Source: Omphiscola glabra (Eukaryota > Mollusca > Gastropoda > Lymnaeidae). Taken from it: 64,000 nt of DNA. Below, piece after piece: positions 52,301 to 60,254 of the stretch (the stretch's first letter is position 1; each line of letters begins with the position of its first letter). Both the position numbers and the translations under genes were made by a program. Location: positions 8,613,553 to 8,677,552 of the forward strand of contig OZ024802.1 in assembly GCA_964017045.1 (NCBI GenBank), given 5' to 3'. Below the pieces are notes generated by a model. It made no database searches, was not told the origin of the DNA, and saw only the letters and a list, made by a program, of their open reading frames with translations.

Positions 52301-55300
52301 ATATTCTAACGTCCCATCCGCTTTTTTTACACCCCATATTTATTTTACGAACACGAACTATTTCAGAATAACAAAATCAAATATTACACACCAAACGCAC
52401 TTGCGATATTTTTTAAATAAATAATCTCATTTAGCGCAGTTGTCGGGAATTTTATTTCGAGAAATCTGTGTCATCCTATTTCTTTCATCTTCCCCCTCGA
52501 TAAAAAAGGAAAAACTGATTTTTGCAGGTTGGGGTTTGCGAAATGGGGCTGATAATTGGAAAATCTATGTGCCAAGTTTCAGCTCGATAGGTCGACGGGA
52601 AGTCGGTCAATTAGCTGTCCGAAGATTTTGCACTGACCACACAAAAGCGAAGTTAATGTAAATGATTTAAAAAAATGCCGTAATTTAATCTATTAATTTT
52701 TTAATACATGGGCTGTAGTGCCACTGAGGATGATTATTTTTGTAATGCATCTAACATTTCCTTTCATCTAGCCGGTCTTGATGCTTTTTCTCCACCCATT
52801 CATTCAATATGTAATCACCATCTTTTTATACGTTCGGCCATGCTTTCCACCCTTCCTGACACTGACCTATCTGTGAAATCGCCAGGTACCAGTTCTGTAC
52901 CACAGTTTCAACGTCACGTTCTCCAGTTCGAGGCGATGTCAGGAGACGGAGACCTACCACGCGCCTGTCAAGAACCTCACCGTGGACCAACTTCAGTGTT
53001 TGCAACTCATGGATTTCTCTAGCCCCGTGAAAAAACTGGTAATGTCTCTTGTCAGACCACTTCGATCTCGTTGGTGGAGGATAAAATGTTAGGGTTTGGG
53101 CAAATGATCACAAATAGGGTCTTTTCCACATTTTTTAAAAGACATGTTGCACTTAGGCAACAAAAGAAAATTGTAAAAATTGAAGTTAAAAATGGAAATA
53201 TCTTGCATTTGTTTGATCCCTTTTCTCTTGAACTAACGCATGTTTGTTTCCTGTCCACAACGTCATTACATTTTACCAGCGGTGTATTGCCACATTCGTA
53301 ATAAAAGGATTCGCAGTCAGTTATGCCATATCGGTCACCGCCACATTCAGTCAAATTACGATTAGGGGATCTGGCGTCTGGGCCCACGAAGCTCCTTCAG
53401 CGGAGTTTCGGGTCCATCCGCCAAGGCATTTTTAAGGGTTGGAAGTCAAAGCGAGGAAGTTTTTCTATTTCTTTTTTGTTTCGTAAGAAGTCTTTAGAAT
53501 AGTCTTTTGAGTACATAAACAAATAAGCAACAAATAAGCAACAAATAAGCAACAAATAAGCAACAAATAAGCAACAAATAAGCAAACAAATAAGCAAAAT
53601 TAAATTAAATTTTTATTATTGGCGCCGCAGTGCTAAACTGTAAAGTAATATTTATGCAACATTTGTAGAAACGGACATTTTTTTCAATTAAAATGTTTTT
53701 AATTTTTTTTGAAATTAGTTCTTGATTTTAGGCAAATTTATTATTTTGAACTAACGGTTGGCACGAACATGACCGAACCGGCTCCAAACCACCGCTGCAT
53801 TTTACACATTAAATATAATATTTTCCATCTTTCTGTTTTATCCTCCTTATAGCAAAGTGGTTCTCAACCTTCCTAACGCCGCGACCCTTTAATACAGTTC
53901 ATCATATTGTGGCGACCCCCAACCACAAAATTATTTTCGTTGCTACTTCATAACTGTAGAGTATATGTGTTTACCGTTGGTCTTAGGCGGCGCCTTTGAA
54001 AGGGTCATTCGACCCCCAAAGGGGTCGCGGCCCACCGGTTGAGAACAGCTGTTAAAACGGATTGCTGAAAATCTTTTTTCATTAACTTTCTTTTCCTGCA
54101 GATGGAGTCCCATGATAACAGTATCGGTTTTAGCAATCTCGTTACATTCCCAACCCTGTCATCTTGCATGGAGGTCAGAAAAAACGTTGGATTTGTCATC
54201 GAGGTGCGCACCAGCACATCTTTTATGGTAACAGGTCAAGAAAAGATGTCAGTCTGGGTAGACATTGAAGATGTCAGTCTGGGTAGACATTGAAGATCTC
54301 AGTCTGGGTAGACATGGGTGATCTGAGTCTGGATAGACATTGAAGATCTCAGTCTGGGTAGACATTGAAGATGTCAGTCTGAGTAGACATTGAAGATCTC
54401 AGTCTGGGTAGACATTTGTGATCGCAGTCTGGGTAGACATTGAAGATGTCAGTCTGGGTAGACATTGAAGATCTCAGTCTGGGTAGACATTGAAGATCTC
54501 AGTCTGGGTAGACATTGAAGATCTCAGTCTGGGTAGACATTGGTGATCTCAGTCTGAGTAGACATTGAAGATCTCAGTCTGGTTAGACATTGGTTATCTC
54601 AGTCTGGGTAGACATTGAAGATCTCAGTCTGGGTAGACATTGAAGATGTCAGTCTGGGTAGACATTAAAGATCTCAGTCTGGGTAGACATTGAAGATCTC
54701 AGTCTGGGTAGACATTGAAGATCTCAGTCTGGGTAGACATTGGTGATCTCAGCCTGGGTAGACATTGGTGATCTCAGTCTGGGTAGACATTGGTGATCTC
54801 AGTCTGGGTAGACATTGGAAATGTCAAACTTAAATTTTAACTTTCATTTAAAAAACGATTTTTAAGCCTTATCTGTATTTCTTAAAAAACATTTTGTAGC
54901 ACACGTGATACATACATATTTATAGATTACATATGTTGTAGTTATTTTCTGTTCCAGCAGAGGCGTAGCGAAGGGGTGGCAGAGAGGGGACAGATGTCCC
55001 CGGGCTTCACATAGTTAGGGACACAAAAATGTGCTTTGATATTATTTTATTGATGAAAATAATGGGTTTGAAGGGTAAAAAAAGACAAAAGGGGCGCTTT
55101 AAAATGAATCTTGTCCCCGGGCGCCAAACACTCTAGCTACGCCTCTGTGTTCCAGTCCTGTATCCAACACGATTTCCATTCCTCAGATCATGTATCCGAG
55201 ACAACTGGAAAATGGACAGCTAGAGTGTGGCGACTACTGTGATGGTAACAGAGTGGTAGACATAGTTTTAAAGACAGTTTTCGAGTTGTACGCCCACCGA

Positions 55301-57588
55301 AAGGTCATCCTTGTCTCATCAGACGCCGACACCTGCGTCATGTTGCAGAAAAAACAAAATAGGTTTCCGGTCATGTTTAAGGTCCAGGTAAGTCTTGCTG
55401 GGGTCAGTCAGTAGAACACTGGAATCCCTGGTAAGTCCTGCTGGGATCTGTCAGTAAAACACTGAACTCCCTGGTAAGTTTTGTTGGGGTCTGTCAGTAG
55501 AACATTGGAAGTCCTGATAAGTCTTGATGGTGTCTGTCAGTAGAACACTGAACTCCCTGGTAAGTCTTGTTGGAGTCTGTCAGTAGAACATTGGATGTCC
55601 TGGAAAGTCTTGCTGGAGTCTGTCAGTAAAACACTAGACATCCTGGTAAGTCCAGCTGGGGCTCAAGGACAAGGAAATCATGATACACAAGTTCTATAAC
55701 TTGATTTAGAAAAGTAGAGTCTGTGTTGAGGACCCACTCTGGCGACATTGTCATACAATCGTCAAAATGTAATATTTTAAATTGTAAAATGAAATATTCA
55801 ACATCCTATTTAGCGTTTTATCTTTCAAAAAAAATTGACCCAGGATTCCGATGAGGCACGTGATGCAATGTATGACTTCCGGTCCAGGTCCATGGGCGCT
55901 GCACTTGAATTTGCCGTATCTGAAAAACTGTTGGGAGTTATCTTACCTGCAAAGGATTTACTTGAAGATGCCAATACCTTGAGCAGGGCTCTTAGTATGG
56001 GATTGGTGGTGCTAGTCTGGAGTGATAGGGCGCTTTCACCGGCCATGACATCTTCAATGGTAAGGTAGGTGAGATAATCCCCTTTATAAATAAACAAGGT
56101 AGGTCGGTAGTGGCGAGATAATCCACTGTATGGATAAGCACGCTGCTTCGTGGAATCTTGAGGACCTTGCAGTTCAGAGGAATGTGACAGCAACGATGTA
56201 GTTATTTTTTTAAGTTCATCAGTTTATGACAAATGTTACACACATACATGTAGATCAGTTTTTTTTTTACAACTGTCACAAAATACATTTTGTGGACGAA
56301 TTGGGGACCACTGTTACACACATACATGTTGTAGATCAATTTTTGACGCCTGTCACATACATATATTTTGTTGATTGATTTAAGATAAAGGTTACATAAA
56401 GGTATATTTATAACATGAGAAGCGCCGAGAGTGGAGTAAGTTTGTAAACTACTGCACTTATTTCTTTTTCGAACATAACTGCATTAGATGTAGATATGGT
56501 TCACTGTGACATCTTGTTGCAATAGATGTAGATATGGTTCACTGTGACATCTTGTTGCTATAGATGTAGATATGGTTCACTGTGACATCTTGTTGCATTA
56601 GATGTAGATATGGTTCATTGTGACATCTTGTTGCATTAGATGTAGATATGGTTCATTGTGACATCTTGTTGCATTAGATGTAGATATGGTTCATTGTGAC
56701 ATCTTGTTGCAATAGATGTAGATATGGTTCACTGTGACATCTTGTTGCAATAGATGTAGATATGGTTCATTGTGACATCTTGTTGCATTAGATATAGATA
56801 TGGTTCACTGTGACATCTTGTTGCAATAGATGTAGATATGGTTCACTGTGACATCTTGTTGCAATAGATGTAGATATGGTTCATTGTGACATCTTGTTGC
56901 ATTAGATGTAGATATGCTTCCCTGTGACATCTTGTTGCAATAGATGTAGATATGGTTCATTGTGACATCTTGTTGCATTAGATGTAGATATGCTTCCCTG
57001 TGACATCTTGTTGCAATAGATGTAGATATGGTTCACTGCCACATCGTGTTAATCACTTTACTTTGCAGAATGCGCATTGATGGAATATTCTCAGAGAGGA
57101 TTGACTTCTCGCTAAACTGTCGCACAACGCACGAAGTATTCCAACTTCCGTTAAAAGAACGCGAAAAGTTGAGACTCCCTTACATCATCTTTGATGGAGG
57201 TCTTGAGGTTGTGCCCAGGTAAAGATTTTCTCCAACGAAGGGTTCTCATATCCCAGATTTTCACTTATCCCGAGAAAACGGGTTAGAAACTCTCATCCCG
57301 GGGTGCATCCCGGCATAAACATAATTCAATTAAAATACTAAAAACCTATTCTGAATATACTTTCATTTCCAAGTATTAACTTCATTTAAAAGCCATTTTT
57401 TTCAATTATATCGTGCTACGGGTCAATTTTGTTTTTCAAGCCCAAACATATTTTGTTCTCCTATTTACCTGCTTGAACAGCTGCTTCAGTTATCCAACAC
57501 CTTACGCCAACCACCGTGTTTCTTCTATTTGATCTCCAGGTTTCCAAAGACTAAAGGAATTGGCGCAGGAGTTTGTGTAGAGAATTAA
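36535..57588 (+). CDS. GPCPD1: GPCPD1-like protein: CBM20 plus degenerate GDPD domain
   Basis: Relatives (GPCPD1/GDE5) cleave glycerophosphocholine in the cytosol and carry an N-terminal starch-binding CBM20 domain. Exons read: 36535-36698, 37203-37316, 39944-40123, 40575-40788, 41125-41240, about 43870-43967, 44089-44184, 47691-47795, 52886-53038, 54102-54203, 55187-55387, 55844-56064, 57069-57218, 57540-57588; about 650 aa, near the family length. CBM20 shows NELGNWDPRGA. The GDPD part shows LENTMASVIAAA, then FIHLQVQLSKD where active enzymes have the E-x-D metal ligands, then VPVLYHS where they have YHD, and GFVIEIMYP where EIK is usual. The key acidic residues are gone although the exons stay open. 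I did not find a clear GHRG exon. The junction 41240 to 43870 is out of phase unless a small exon is inserted (candidate at 42504). Confidence 0.85.
37625..38000. repeat. 17-bp minisatellite, about 22 units
   Basis: Units of GGTGCTTCACTACTGCA with GATTCACT and GCTGCA variants, in intron 2 of the GPCPD1-like gene, 310 bp after the donor GCAG|GTGAGC. Resemblance of the unit to that donor is weak. Confidence 0.93.
38110..38270. repeat. degenerate 12-13-bp repeat (CTGATGACAACC)
   Basis: About twelve imperfect units of an ACTGATGGCAAC-type motif. Confidence 0.8.
38345..38942. repeat. 19-bp minisatellite, about 31 units
   Basis: Units of TGTGACAGTGACATTACTA. The variant TGTGGCCGTGACATTACTA recurs at intervals, indicating block duplication. 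Confidence 0.95.
39130..39525. repeat. about 37-bp minisatellite, ten units
   Basis: Each unit contains TTGTATTTACAGCAAAGATG and CCATTTTG. TTTACAG in every unit looks like a 3' splice acceptor. The array ends about 420 bp upstream of the real exon 3. Confidence 0.93.
40274..40340. repeat. (CAT)n microsatellite
   Basis: ATC/TCG triplets, about 22 repeats, inside intron 3 of the GPCPD1-like gene. Confidence 0.9.
40345..40530. mobile_element. TIR element with GGCCGGCCCTAA ends
   Basis: GGCCGGCCCTAA occurs at both ends, and the reverse strand of the core is GGGCCGGCC-like. The interior has the paired motifs GCGGGGCCC. TCATGCAC before and TCATGCAT after match at 7 of 8. Internal motifs are shared with the element at 61326. 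Confidence 0.5.
41229..41890. repeat. minisatellite made of the GPCPD1-like exon 5 splice donor
   Basis: The exon ends TCTGGGCTTCAG and the intron starts GTGAGTGGGTTTGG. About 22 further copies of CTTCAGGTGAGTGGGTTT (full unit about 30 bp) follow directly, so every unit has an intact exon-end plus donor sequence. Later units drift to GGCCTCAG|GTGAGT and return to GCTTCAG|GTGAGT. Confidence 0.92.
42126..42424. repeat. degenerate about 58-bp repeat
   Basis: Five to six imperfect units share ACATGTCACATCAGCTGTC and CTTAAGT...GTCAGTA blocks. Confidence 0.7.
42504..42573 (+). CDS. candidate small exon of the GPCPD1-like gene
   Basis: Bounded by CATCAG and AAG|GTGGGT. It starts with one base to complete the previous exon's phase-2 codon and reads SQVKHKLIGYTYILPVGKW. 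LIGYTY resembles the HVGTA/LGY segment expected here. With the alternative donor at 42578 it would also join exon 43870 in phase. Either solution repairs the phase conflict between 41240 and 43870. Confidence 0.3.
42733..43005. repeat. 19-bp minisatellite, about 14 units
   Basis: Units of GTCTAGCTAATGGATAATAA with a few shortened copies. Confidence 0.93.
43168..43835. repeat. 31-bp minisatellite open in three frames
   Basis: About 21 units containing GGTATCTATCGCATGGCTAT. Because 31 is not a multiple of 3, each frame cycles through all three readings and yields a 31-residue periodic peptide (MAIIKSWYLSHGYYQ...). All three plus frames lack stops. It merges directly into the exon at 43870. Confidence 0.95.
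44348..44499. mobile_element. hAT-type MITE, CAGAGGCGT family, copy 3
   Basis: The ends are CAGAGGCGTGACT and CCTACGCCTCTG. The flanks AATGGGTG and AATCGGTG match at 7 of 8. GGCGCCC motifs inside. Confidence 0.8.
44619..44893 (+). repeat. dispersed repeat D, copy 1
   Basis: Shares ordered blocks with 52300-52639: ATTCTAA...ATCCGCTTTT, AACGCACTTGCGAT, CTCATTTAGCGCAGTT, TCGGGAATTT, AACTCGATAG and GTCCGAAGATTTTGC. No coding frame or clear ends were found. Confidence 0.7.
45403..45447 (+). CDS. weak candidate for the missing GHRG-region exon
   Basis: A 45-bp phase-0 segment between CTATCAG and GAG|GTCGAT reads NHWNMENKHRRSADE. It could occupy the YW...GHRG position and joins exons 44184 and 47691 without a phase change. 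The donor is poor (GTCGAT) and the acceptor lacks a pyrimidine tract. If real, the motif is KHRR rather than GHRG. Confidence 0.15.
45537..46190 (+). mobile_element. internally deleted hAT transposon (GTF2IRD2/ZBED-like)
   Basis: The termini CACATGTGTCAAACTC and TGAGCCTGACACCCCTG are inverted and match the CAGGGGTGTCAAACTC ends of this hAT group. The flanks GCTTAGAC and GCTAAGAT match at 6 of 8. The 654-bp element retains only the C-terminal dimerisation part of the transposase. A 34-bp tandem repeat (GCAACCTTCCATGTGAT, three to four units, about 46035-46165) precedes the right end. Confidence 0.8.
45636..46085 (+). pseudogene. hAT transposase C-terminal fragment
   Basis: An uninterrupted 149-codon frame ending in a stop. 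It contains FRNPFVTDVE, LIELQCNETLK and STYLCEQLFSVIK, typical of the hATC dimerisation region of GTF2IRD2/ZBED5-like transposases. The DDE catalytic part and the zinc finger are absent, so no transposition activity is possible from this copy. It lies in a GPCPD1-like intron, sense orientation. Confidence 0.85.
46500..46720. repeat. about 38-bp minisatellite, six units
   Basis: Units contain ACTTAGTCGGAGCTGTAGAG and CATGACTCATGATG. Confidence 0.88.
47168..47632. repeat. about 29-bp minisatellite, 16 units
   Basis: Units of AAATGTTGTTACCAAGAAAA plus CAACA. The array ends 59 bp before the exon at 47691. Confidence 0.95.
47691..47795 (+). CDS. GPCPD1-like exon with altered GDPD metal-binding motif
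   Basis: Listed separately because it decides catalytic competence. The exon follows CAGACAG and ends at GAG|GTAAAG, 35 codons, phase 0 at both ends. LENTMASVIAAANKPVDF aligns with the conserved ENT...A segment, so the register is secure. The following ELDVQLTKD-type motif reads HLQVQLSKD: the Glu is His and the Asp is Gln. An alternative acceptor four bases upstream (CAACAG, 47686) would change only the first codon. Confidence 0.8.
48085..48295. repeat. ATCTACACAGTT/ACACTATT short repeat
   Basis: Alternating 12-bp units (TTATCTACACAG, TTATCTACACTA) for about 200 bp, running into the 100-bp satellite. Confidence 0.85.
48296..49598. repeat. 100-bp satellite, 13 nearly identical units
   Basis: The same phrase (AAATCTACGACACATCTATC) returns at 48381, 48481, 48581 and so on at exactly 100-bp steps. 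Units differ by only a few substitutions; one copy near 49405 has a short insertion (CTTCTC). Such homogeneity implies recent expansion. Confidence 0.97.
49790..50015. repeat. AATCCATCCAAC short repeat
   Basis: About 19 degenerate 11-12-bp units, TGG/GGATTG-rich on the reverse strand. Confidence 0.85.
50100..52274 (+). mobile_element. RTE-like LINE, 5'-truncated, with one nonsense codon
   Basis: A reverse-transcriptase frame runs from 50105 to 52249 with a single in-frame TAG at 50561-50563. RT motifs in order: LPKKGN, GFRQGRGTTEQIL, FVDFKKAFDRVWH, GVRQGCLLSP and FADDIDGL (the catalytic xADD). The C-terminal part has KRKLEWYGHVTR and RGRQRKRW as in RTE-type elements. The endonuclease domain is missing, so the copy is truncated at the 5' end. 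After the stop the element ends in (TGA)n, 52250-52274, a tail style of RTE LINEs. It lies in a GPCPD1-like intron in sense orientation. The long open frame suggests a recent insertion. Confidence 0.85.
52300..52639 (+). repeat. dispersed repeat D, copy 2
   Basis: Same ordered blocks as 44619-44893 with indels, same strand, starting 26 bp after the LINE tail. Confidence 0.7.
53517..53597. repeat. 11-bp minisatellite AACAAATAAGC
   Basis: About seven near-perfect units. Confidence 0.93.
53855..54051 (+). mobile_element. SPIN-like hAT MITE, copy 5
   Basis: AAGTGGTTCTCAACC (first base changed) to GGTTGAGAACAGCTG, 197 bp, body as in copy 4. Flanks TTATAGCA and TTAAAACG are not a convincing duplication. 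It ends 50 bp before the exon at 54102. Confidence 0.85.
54245..54826. repeat. 25-bp minisatellite, about 23 units
   Basis: Units of CAGTCTGGGTAGACATTGAA plus GATCT, in the intron after exon 54102-54203. Confidence 0.95.
54958..55147. mobile_element. hAT-type MITE, CAGAGGCGTAGC family, copy 4
   Basis: The ends are CAGAGGCGTAGCGAAG and TAGCTACGCCTCTG. The 8-bp duplication TGTTCCAG is perfect (54950-54957, 55148-55155). It is the reverse orientation of copy 1. It inserted 39 bp upstream of the exon at 55187 and duplicated an acceptor-like TTCCAG. Confidence 0.9.
55381..55660. repeat. minisatellite made of a GPCPD1-like splice donor (55387)
   Basis: The exon ends GGTCCAG|GTAAGTCTTGCTGGGG. Five further units of about 54 bp repeat CCTGGTAAGTCTTGCTGGG and TCTGTCAGTAGAACACTGG, each keeping a donor-like GTAAGT or GATAAGT. 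Confidence 0.88.
56483..57035. repeat. 38-bp minisatellite, about 14 units, upstream of an acceptor
   Basis: Units contain TAGATGTAGATATGGTTCAC and TGTGACATCTTGTTGCA. The array runs to within 35 bp of the acceptor at 57068. Confidence 0.95.
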
Positions 57589-58124
57589 AACAAGTAAAGA
57601 CCGAATCCAAGAACGCGTTCAACAAAGCGAAGAACGACAGTACAGCACCGAAACAAACTACTGCTATATAATATGTTATCATGACACTAAAAAAGCCACA
57701 TACTCATTAATGTAACTCTAGATGAGCGTTTGCGGTGTCCAAAGCTCACTCACAATGACAAGGAAATATGTCACCAGCATTTCATTGATTGAATTCATGG
57801 CGCAGAATACAAAGACGTTGAGCTGAGTTAAGCCTACGTCATACCCGAGTCCAGAGTTGTGTTGGCTGTTGTTACTTTTTATTGTTGAAATTCCTGGTTA
57901 AAATCAATTGCTAACTATAAGTACAGCATAAGAAGGCTGTAACACCAAGGGATGGTATCAACTAGTTTTACAGACTTATGGATACCGAAAGAGTAAAGAC
58001 AGCACCAAAACATGGCCAACGACTTTCATATTTTTAAAACACTTAGAAAGAACGATATTCATAAACATTGAAAAACAAGTTATGAAATGTAGTTGAAATG
58101 GGGAACAATAGAAAAGCTACGTTG

Positions 58125-58440
58125 GAGTCAGAGTTTGTGATAGAAACTCTGAGAAACTGTAGCCAGAGTTTGTGATAGAAACTCTGAGAAACTGTAGCCA
58201 GAGTTTGTGATAGAACTTTTAGCCAGAGTTTGTGATAGAACTTTTAGTCAGAGTTTGTGATAAAACTGTTAGCCAGAGTTTGTGCTAGAACTCGTAGCCA
58301 GAGTTCGTGATAGAAACTCTGAGAAACTGTAGCCAGAGTTTGTGATAGAACTTTTAGCCAGAGTTTGTGATAGAACTTTTAGTCAGAGTTTGTGATAGAA
58401 CTTTTAGCCAGAGTTTGTGATAGAAACTGTAGCAACAGTT
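58125..58440. repeat. GCCAGAGTTTGTGATAGAA minisatellite
   Basis: About ten units of 26-42 bp, some with an added ACTCTGAGAAACTGTA, downstream of the GPCPD1-like stop. Confidence 0.9.
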
Positions 58441-58624
58441 TGTTGCGATAAGAGTTTTCAACTCCATTGTAATGGGAACCCCCCCCCCCCCCCAAAAAAA
58501 AAAGTAAATAAATAAAAAAATAATATATATATTTAAAAAAATGCAATTGAATCTTACATAGCTCGCACATTAAGTGATGCCGAAGATTATAGAAAGAGAT
58601 TCAGACACAATATGAACCTGGTTA

Positions 58625-58760
58625 CTTCAGAGTTTAACGGCTTTAGCCCTTCCATTTTGTTTCCAATAATTTAAGTGAGGAGCCAAAAAAAGAGTTTAAA
58701 GGCTTTAGCCCCTCCATTTTTCCCAATAATTTGAAGTGAAGAGCCAAAAAAACCCAAAGT
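58625..58760. repeat. about 62-bp direct duplication
   Basis: AGTTTAACGGCTTTAGCCC through GAGGAGCCAAAAAA is repeated once with small changes. Confidence 0.8.
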
Positions 58761-58792
58761 TTTTAATTGTCATTGCTGTTTTTGTGTTGTAG

Positions 58793-58832
58793 GATGCAGA
58801 TTGACGGAATCACTTATCGCCCTCAGTACTAG
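58793..58832 (+). CDS. alternative last exon of the GPCPD1-like gene
   Basis: After TTGTGTTGTAG the exon completes an Arg codon and reads MQIDGITYRPQY then stop. It starts like the exon at 57069 (R|MRIDGIFSERID) and accepts the same phase, so it can replace 57069 plus 57540 as a short terminal exon. The other GPCPD1 proteins I recall have a G(V/I)xGI(T/I)YDR segment here, so both fit the family. Confidence 0.5.
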
Positions 58833-59029
58833 AATAGTTTTAAAAAATAGATTTGCTTAAAAAGACCAACACATCAGAGTTCATTTCTGAACATGGGAAA
58901 GTTATTTCGTCTTTATCACAAGGTTCATTTTTTCAAATTTTGTTCACATCGACTTCACCCGCGTCTCGTGTGACATTTAGTTAAGCACTGGCGCGCATCG
59001 ATCTAAAGTTATCCGCGCCTGGTGCGGTG

Positions 59030-59037
59030 TGACGTCA
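59030..59037. promoter_or_regulatory. consensus CRE (TGACGTCA), palindromic
   Basis: Centre of a 14-bp perfect palindrome GTGTGACGTCACAC, about 150 bp upstream of a candidate untranslated first exon of the aquaporin gene. Confidence 0.5.
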
Positions 59038-59109
59038 CACAACAAATGTCATTCCGGTCTTTATCAAAGCACACATCTCATCCATTCTGACGTATCTTGT
59101 ACAGCGATA

Positions 59110-59183
59110 CTTGTATGTTTGGCTGTATTATTTAATATAAGCTTATATCAGTGAGTCCCAGAGGCGACGCCATGACTTAAAAG
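59110..59183 (+). other. candidate 5' untranslated exon of the aquaporin gene
   Basis: CATGACTTAAAAG|GTAAGTC gives a strong donor at 59184. TATTTTCCTTTCAG at 60169-60182 is a strong acceptor 72 bp before the aquaporin ATG. Together they suggest a 1-kb 5' UTR intron. The transcription start is not fixed. Confidence 0.4.
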
Positions 59184-59459
59184 GTAAGTCAAAATAAACC
59201 AGTCTTGGATCCGGTTTAAGGTTTTGCGATTTCATACGAAATAAATTTGCATTGTGGGTAAACAATATTCAATGATGAACATGTTTAGTGCTAGTGATCT
59301 CCCTTTGAAAACCTTATATAAATTTAAAAAGAAACGAAACATTTTCACTTTAACGATAACGAGGCTGTTGTCACGTGAAAAATCTTAAAGAAGGGTTGGG
59401 ATACATGACCAGAACCCTGACGTAATTAATAGTCTGGCTAACACAGACAATTCGCGCCA

Positions 59460-59467
59460 TGACGTCA
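59460..59467. promoter_or_regulatory. second consensus CRE (TGACGTCA)
   Basis: Perfect 8-bp site within GCCATGACGTCATTT, in the inferred 5' UTR intron of the aquaporin gene. Confidence 0.4.
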
Positions 59468-59614
59468 TTTACGTGTTTATTCAACTAAATAGGCTTAGGG
59501 TATAGGTTAGGTTTATTTTAAGGTTCAGGTGTGGTGTAGGGTGACCTTTCTGGCCTTTCACGGGTCGTGGCAACCAAGATGTCGGCCATAGCTGCTTACT
59601 TTTATTGTATGATA

Positions 59615-59931
59615 AGAAGCTCACCTACTACGGCACCAAGAAGCTCACCTACTACGGCACCAAGAAGCTCACCTACTACGGCACCAAGAAGCTCACCTAC
59701 TACGGCACCAAGAAGCTCACCTACTACGGCACCAAGAAGCTCACCTACTACGGCACCAAGAAGCTCACCTACTACGGCACCAAGAAGCTCACCTACTACG
59801 GCACCAAGAAGCTCACCTACTACGGCACCAAGAAGCTCACCTACTACGACAACAAGAAGCTCACCTACTACGGCAACAAGAAGCTCACCTACTACGGCAA
59901 CAAGAAGCTCACCTACTACGGCACCAATAGA
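59615..59931. repeat. 24-bp minisatellite, about 13 units, open in several frames
   Basis: Units of AAGAAGCTCACCTACTACGG plus CACC. Being a multiple of three, it gives long open frames (SSPTTAPR or KKLTYYGT on plus, VVGELLGA on minus). It lies in the inferred aquaporin 5' UTR intron, so I do not call it coding. Confidence 0.93.
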
Positions 59932-60254
59932 TAAGAACATGCCAAAAAATGAAACTTAAGTTTTTAAAAAAAACAATGCAAAGGGCAAGCATTTAAAGGG
60001 TTCTACAAATGATTTACATTATGACCAAACAAGAAACTACGCATAATAAAAGCACTGCATTTATGGCATGCTTTTATTTCAAAGTTGCGATAAAGCAAAT
60101 TATTAAATTGAAGCCTATTAGTACAAGAAATAACTTAAATAATTAGCAAAGCCTTTGAAAAAAAAAACTATTTTCCTTTCAGAATCCAGAGCAAAAAATT
60201 GATTTAAAACTGAGTCGCTTTCACACCGCGATAAGAACCTCCAGAATCTCAGCG

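Noticed and set aside
59567..59959. Ser-Pro-Thr repeat protein or KKLTYYGT repeat protein
   Set aside because: Pure 24-bp array with open frames on both strands, and it lies between a good donor (59184) and acceptor (60182).
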